DNA of 54,234 bases from an uncultured Collinsella sp. (GTDB taxonomy: Bacteria; Actinomycetota; Coriobacteriia; Coriobacteriales; Coriobacteriaceae): positions 1-54,234 of the forward strand of contig CABSNF010000003.1 of assembly GCA_902478995.1 (NCBI GenBank), in the 5' to 3' direction. The position numbers were made by a program, and so were the translations under genes. Positions 51,045-54,234 of this stretch are shown one piece after another; within the stretch, counting starts at the first letter, position 1; the number at the start of each line of letters is the position of its first letter. Below the pieces are notes generated by a model. The model did not search any database. It saw only the letters and a list, made by a program, of their open reading frames with translations, and was not told where the DNA came from.

Positions 51045-52331
51045 ATGTCGGTCGATATAGCTACGTATGTCCACGATCTCGCCGTTGCCGCCAAGGCAGC
51101 GTCGACCCCGCTTGCCACGGCGAGCGATGAGCAGCGTCAGGAGGCCGTGTGCGCCATGGCCGCAGCGCTGCGCGACGGTGTCGATTCCATCGTTGCCGCC
51201 AACGAGCTCGATATGTCCGCCGCGCGCGATGCGGGGACCTCGGCGGGGCTCCTCGATCGCCTGTTGCTGACGCCCGGGCGCGTCGAGGGCATGGCCGCCG
51301 GCCTGGAGAAGCTCGCTGAGCTGCCCGATCTTGTCGGCCGCGTGCTCGACCACCGCGTGCTTGCAAGCGGCGTTGACCTCACCCGCGTGAGCGTGCCGCT
51401 GGGCCTGGTCGCCATGGTCTATGAGGCACGCCCCAACGTGACGGCCGATGCCGCGGGCATCTGCATCCGCACCGGCAACGCCTGCATTCTGCGCGGCGGT
51501 TCGCTGGCCTATCACTCGTGCGCCATGATTGCTGAACTGCTGGCCGATGCGCTCGAGGCCAAGGGTTTCCCGCGCGAGGCTATCTCGATGATCGAGTCCA
51601 CCGACCGCGAGGCCACCGGCGAGCTCATGAAGCTCCGCGGCATCGTCGACGTGCTCATTCCGCGTGGCGGTGCGGGCCTGATTCAGCGTTGCGTGCGCGA
51701 GTCGCTTGTGCCGGTGATCGAGACGGGCACGGGCAACTGCCATATCTACGTGCATGAATCCGCCGACTTTGACAAGGCGCTCAACATTATCGTCAATGCC
51801 AAGACCCAGCGCGTGGGCGTGTGCAATGCCGCCGAGTCGCTGCTGGTCGACCGTGCCGTTGCGGATCGCTTCCTGCCCGCAGTCGTTGCCGTGCTGCACG
51901 ACCACGGCGTGCTGATTCACGGCGACGAGGCCACGTGCGCTGCATGCGCTGACGCTGGGCTTGCCGAGGGCGACGACTATGTTGCCGCGACTGAGGAGGA
52001 TTGGGGCCATGAGTACCTGGCACTCGAGATGAGCGTGAAGGTCGTGGCGAACGAGGACGACGCCATCGCGCACATTAACCGCTACGGCACCATGCACTCC
52101 GAGGCTATCATCGCCGAGGACGAAGATGCCTGCGAGCGCTTCCTCGATGCTGTCGATGCCTCGGCCGTGTACTCCAACGCCAGCACTCGCTTCACTGACG
52201 GCGGCGAGTTTGGCCTGGGTGCCGAGATCGGCATCTCGACCCAAAAACTCCACGCCCGTGGCCCCTTTGCCGCCGAGGCCCTCACCACCTACAAATACAA
52301 GCTCCGCGGCACCGGCCAGGTCCGTCCCTAA
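51045..52331 (+). CDS. proA: Gamma-glutamyl phosphate reductase
   Basis: 428 residues. Reduces glutamyl-5-phosphate to the semialdehyde with NADPH, the second step of proline synthesis. Aldehyde-dehydrogenase fold: YEARPNVTADAAGICIRTGN, CILRGGSLAYHS, VIETGTGNCHIYVHESAD, the catalytic Cys in RVGVCNAAESLLV, and FTDGGEFGLGAEIGISTQKLHARGP near the end. ATG 51045 follows AGAGAAAGG. It is separated from proB by a divergent gene, so the proBA operon usual in bacteria is broken here. Repeat copy 6 follows its stop. Confidence 0.96.
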   Translation: MSVDIATYVHDLAVAAKAASTPLATASDEQRQEAVCAMAAALRDGVDSIVAANELDMSAARDAGTSAGLLDRLLLTPGRVEGMAAGLEKLAELPDLVGRVLDHRVLASGVDLTRVSVPLGLVAMVYEARPNVTADAAGICIRTGNACILRGGSLAYHSCAMIAELLADALEAKGFPREAISMIESTDREATGELMKLRGIVDVLIPRGGAGLIQRCVRESLVPVIETGTGNCHIYVHESADFDKALNIIVNAKTQRVGVCNAAESLLVDRAVADRFLPAVVAVLHDHGVLIHGDEATCAACADAGLAEGDDYVAATEEDWGHEYLALEMSVKVVANEDDAIAHINRYGTMHSEAIIAEDEDACERFLDAVDASAVYSNASTRFTDGGEFGLGAEIGISTQKLHARGPFAAEALTTYKYKLRGTGQVRP

Positions 52332-52344
52332 CGCCCGCGCAAAC

Positions 52345-52386
52345 AAAAACCACCACAAAGGTGCCTGTCCCCTTTGTGGTGGTTTT
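52345..52386. repeat. Dispersed hairpin repeat, copy 6
   Basis: AAAAACCACCACAAAGG / CCCTTTGTGGTGGTTTT around TGCCTGTCC; full consensus arms. It lies between convergent proA and the HD-domain gene. Confidence 0.92.
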
Positions 52387-52401
52387 AGGTGGCGTTGACG
52401 G

Positions 52402-53001
52402 TTAGGCCTGGAAGGTATCTCGGTCGGGGGCGAAGGACTGCATGGCCGCGATCGTGCGGTCAAAGAGCTCGGGGAGCTCCCAGCCCAACATCTCGGCGCC
52501 CTGCGAAATCACGTCGCGCGAGCAGCCGGCGGCAAAGCGTTTGTCCTTGAACTTCTTCTTGAGCGACTTGGTCGTAAAGTCCATAACGCTCTTGCTCGGG
52601 CGCATGATGACTGCAGCGCCGATCAGACCGGTGAGCTCATCGCAGGCAAACAAGATCTTTTCCATCTGCAGCTCGGGCTTGGGCAGCGAGGTGTTGAAGT
52701 CGGACGTGTGCGTCTGGATGGCGCGAATGAGCTCGGGAGACGCACCTTCGCCCTCAAGAATCTCGGCAGCATAGATGGTGTGGTTCATGGGGTCGTCCTC
52801 ATGCTCCTCCCAATCCAGGTCGTGCAGCAGACCGACGATGCCCCAAAACTCCTCGTTCTCGGGGTCGAACTCGCGCGCAAAGTAGCGCATAGTGCCCTCG
52901 ACCGTCTCGCCATGGGTGATGTGGAACGGGTCCTTGTTGTGCTCGTTGAGCAGTTCGAACGCGCGGTCGCGGGTGATTCCGGCGGTAAGCGGCTCTGCCA
53001 T
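52402..53001 (-). CDS. HD-domain hydrolase (HDIG-like)
   Basis: 199 residues. The HD metal-binding phosphohydrolase fold: His30, VGLLHDLDWEEHEDD (His60, Asp61), His74 and QTHTSD. Such proteins hydrolyse nucleotides or phosphate esters. Its short form resembles predicted metal-dependent hydrolases next to housekeeping genes. ATG 53001 follows AAGGAGTC. It is flanked by repeat copies 6 and 7, and is probably monocistronic. The substrate is unknown. Confidence 0.88.
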   Translation of the reverse strand: MAEPLTAGITRDRAFELLNEHNKDPFHITHGETVEGTMRYFAREFDPENEEFWGIVGLLHDLDWEEHEDDPMNHTIYAAEILEGEGASPELIRAIQTHTSDFNTSLPKPELQMEKILFACDELTGLIGAAVIMRPSKSVMDFTTKSLKKKFKDKRFAAGCSRDVISQGAEMLGWELPELFDRTIAAMQSFAPDRDTFQA

Positions 53002-53056
53002 AAGAGACTCCTTGTGCTCGTGGGTATCGATAAGAATGAATACTACTAGAACAAGA

Positions 53057-53097
53057 AAACCACCACAAAGGTGCCTGTCCCCTTTGTGGTGGTTTTT
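53057..53097. repeat. Dispersed hairpin repeat, copy 7
   Basis: AAAACCACCACAAAGG / CCCTTTGTGGTGGTTTTT around TGCCTGTCC. It lies upstream of the HD gene and just downstream of the CarD-like gene on the minus strand (T-rich end in both directions). Confidence 0.92.
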
Positions 53098-53109
53098 GGC
53101 GCGGATGGG

Positions 53110-53595
53110 TTAGTTGAGGGCGGCTTGGGCTAGGCGGGCTTCGGCGGCCTCCTCGGTGACGCCAAGGGCCACGGCGAACTCCTCGATGGAGCGGCGTTTG
53201 GCCTCCTTGAGTACGCGCATGTAGTAGGAGCTGGGTTTTTTATCAGCTTCCTCGGCCTGGCGAATGCGGTGCATCATGGTCTTTGCCACGCGGACCGTCT
53301 CGGGCGCGCCCAGCTTGAGCTGCTGCTTAAAGTGTGTCTCCTCAAGCGAGCTGTTGCGCTCGGTAAAGGTGTCGCACTCCAGCTCGTCATAGTGGCTCAG
53401 CAGGTGCTCGGCATCTTGCTGCGAGATGGCGGCGTGCAAACGGTCGGCCTGCGCCACGGGGTACATGAGGATCGTCTGCGCATGTCCCTGCTTGGTCTCG
53501 AGCAGCAGCATGGGCTGCGGTGTGTCGTCCCTAAAACCGACGACGGTGCAGACTCCCTGGCCCGGATGAATGATGTGTTGACCGATTGAGAACAT
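53110..53595 (-). CDS. CarD-like transcriptional regulator
   Basis: 161 residues. N-terminal CarD/TRCF RNA-polymerase-interacting domain (FSIGQHIIHPGQGVCTVVGF, about 1-60), then a helical C-terminal DNA-binding part (SSYYMRVLKEAKRRSIEEFAVALG). Such proteins bind the polymerase beta subunit and tune initiation, in actinobacteria at ribosomal and stress promoters. ATG 53595 follows TTGGAGG. It is monocistronic and ends in repeat copy 7. Length is normal for CarD. A global effect is inferred from the family. Confidence 0.9.
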   Translation of the reverse strand: MFSIGQHIIHPGQGVCTVVGFRDDTPQPMLLLETKQGHAQTILMYPVAQADRLHAAISQQDAEHLLSHYDELECDTFTERNSSLEETHFKQQLKLGAPETVRVAKTMMHRIRQAEEADKKPSSYYMRVLKEAKRRSIEEFAVALGVTEEAAEARLAQAALN

Positions 53596-53937
53596 GCTAC
53601 CTCCAACTTATACGAATTTACGTATGCCTAGAATAACACGCTGACGTGCGCAAACCCTTACTTTATACAGGAAAAGCACACAACTCTGATAGGTAAGAGT
53701 ATTCGATAACAGACGCAGCTCATTCACACCTTTATGCATTTTCAACGCCTGCATAATCTGCAGGCAGACTGGCATCTTTGAGGGACTCCATACAAGCTGT
53801 AGTCATTTTTGTGCATATGCAATATCTATTAGCTTTACCCTGCGACAGTGCCTGTCGCTTGTGATAGAGTGCTACAAACTCTGGCTTTTGCCCTACGAGT
53901 GACCAAGAGCTCGGGGGCTTTAACACAAGGAGGATCT
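53596..53937. other. Intergenic region before argS
   Basis: No gene in about 340 bp. A+T-richer than the coding flanks. It contains a GCGACAG/CTGTCGC stem-loop (53842-53858) and AGAGT/ACTCT before the argS ribosome site. No T-box consensus is visible. Confidence 0.5.
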
Positions 53938-54208
53938 ATGCCCGAGAAGATTGAAGAGCTGGTACGCGCTGCGCTTGCTGCGGCCCAGGAGGCCGGCGAC
54001 CTTTCCGCATTTGAACTTGACGATTGCGCTATCGAGCGACCGGCTGACACTTCTCATGGCGAGTGGACCTCTACCATGGCCCTGAAGTCCGCCAAGCTGG
54101 CCCACTGCGCCCCGCGCAAGATCGCCGAGGCCATCGTTGCCCATATGCCCGAGGACCCCGCGATCGAGAAGGTCGAGATCGCAGGCCCCGGCTTCATCAA
54201 CTTCTACC
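53938..54208 (+). CDS. argS: Arginyl-tRNA synthetase, N-terminal 90 codons, cut at contig end
   Basis: Open from ATG 53938 after ideal AAGGAGG. The frame gives the additional N-terminal domain of ArgS (starting PEKIEELVRAALAAAQEAG, then WTSTMALKSAKLA, and ending GPGFINFY). Normal ArgS is over 550 residues, so about 84% is missing. The genuine sequence stops at 54208, where adapter begins; residues after GFINFY are artefact. Charges tRNA-Arg for translation. The GPGFINF motif is a typical ArgS N-domain signature. Confidence 0.88.
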
Positions 54209-54234
54209 CTGTCTCTTATACACATCTGACGCTG
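54209..54234 (+). other. Nextera transposase adapter (sequencing artefact)
   Basis: CTGTCTCTTATACACATCTG followed by ACGCTG is the Illumina Nextera read-through adapter. Not biological. It creates a false frame on the minus strand beginning MCIRDR and false plus-strand residues VSYTHLTL. Confidence 0.98.

Noticed and set aside
8898..53097. CRISPR array
   Set aside because: The seven repeated hairpins are kilobases apart, at gene ends, and in both orientations, with no spacers and no cas genes.
53920..54225. Minus-strand frame starting MCIRDR
   Set aside because: The start lies inside Nextera adapter sequence and the rest is the complement of argS.

Overview
The window is a high-G+C bacterial chromosome segment that ends as a draft-contig end: the last 26 bases are Illumina Nextera adapter. 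Protein style, strong Shine-Dalgarno sites, gene content and the density of dispersed intergenic hairpins suggest a Coriobacteriia gut actinobacterium, most likely Collinsella or a close relative. This is inferred from pattern recognition only; no 16S gene is present.

Layout. 1-2575: zinc/cadmium-type efflux module on the minus strand (P-type ATPase cut by the window edge, small HMA metallochaperone, SmtB/CzrA-like repressor), with matching operators in front of the repressor and the ATPase. 2576-15062: a DUF559-like nuclease-domain protein, a DEDDh exonuclease, a 10-TM metal exporter, a YaiI/HdeD pair, a nitroreductase, two phosphoglycerate-mutase-like phosphatases, an M20 peptidase/DUF1015 pair, the serine genes serC-serA and an orphan antitoxin-like gene.

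15240-31615 is a BREX type 1 phage-defence island in canonical order: brxA, brxB, brxC, pglX, pglZ, brxL, followed by two unknown genes. Two features stand out. First, pglX is split. The 831-residue N-terminal part (methyltransferase plus specificity domain) and the 322-residue C-terminal part each have their own start and stop. A 230-residue protein with a HEPN-type Rx4H motif (RNALAH) is encoded between them, inside an A+T-rich block that also replaces the specificity domain. The arrangement recalls the HEPN anticodon nuclease PrrC inside a type I restriction operon. Second, brxA carries an uninterrupted run of nine G bases nine codons after its likely start. Gain or loss of one G gives early stops, so the operon's first gene could be phase variable.

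31616-54234 is mostly housekeeping: CPA1 antiporter, metallophosphatase, flippase, pckA, MarR and DegV proteins, an MGMT-like protein, trpS, a WecA/TagO-type glycan initiator, a PflX-like radical SAM protein, tRNA-Ala(CGC), pncB, proB, proA, an HD hydrolase, a CarD-like regulator and the first 90 codons of argS. Between genes lie seven copies of one hairpin repeat, two copies of a larger mosaic element, two clusters of a third repeat, and a structured 6S-like RNA candidate.
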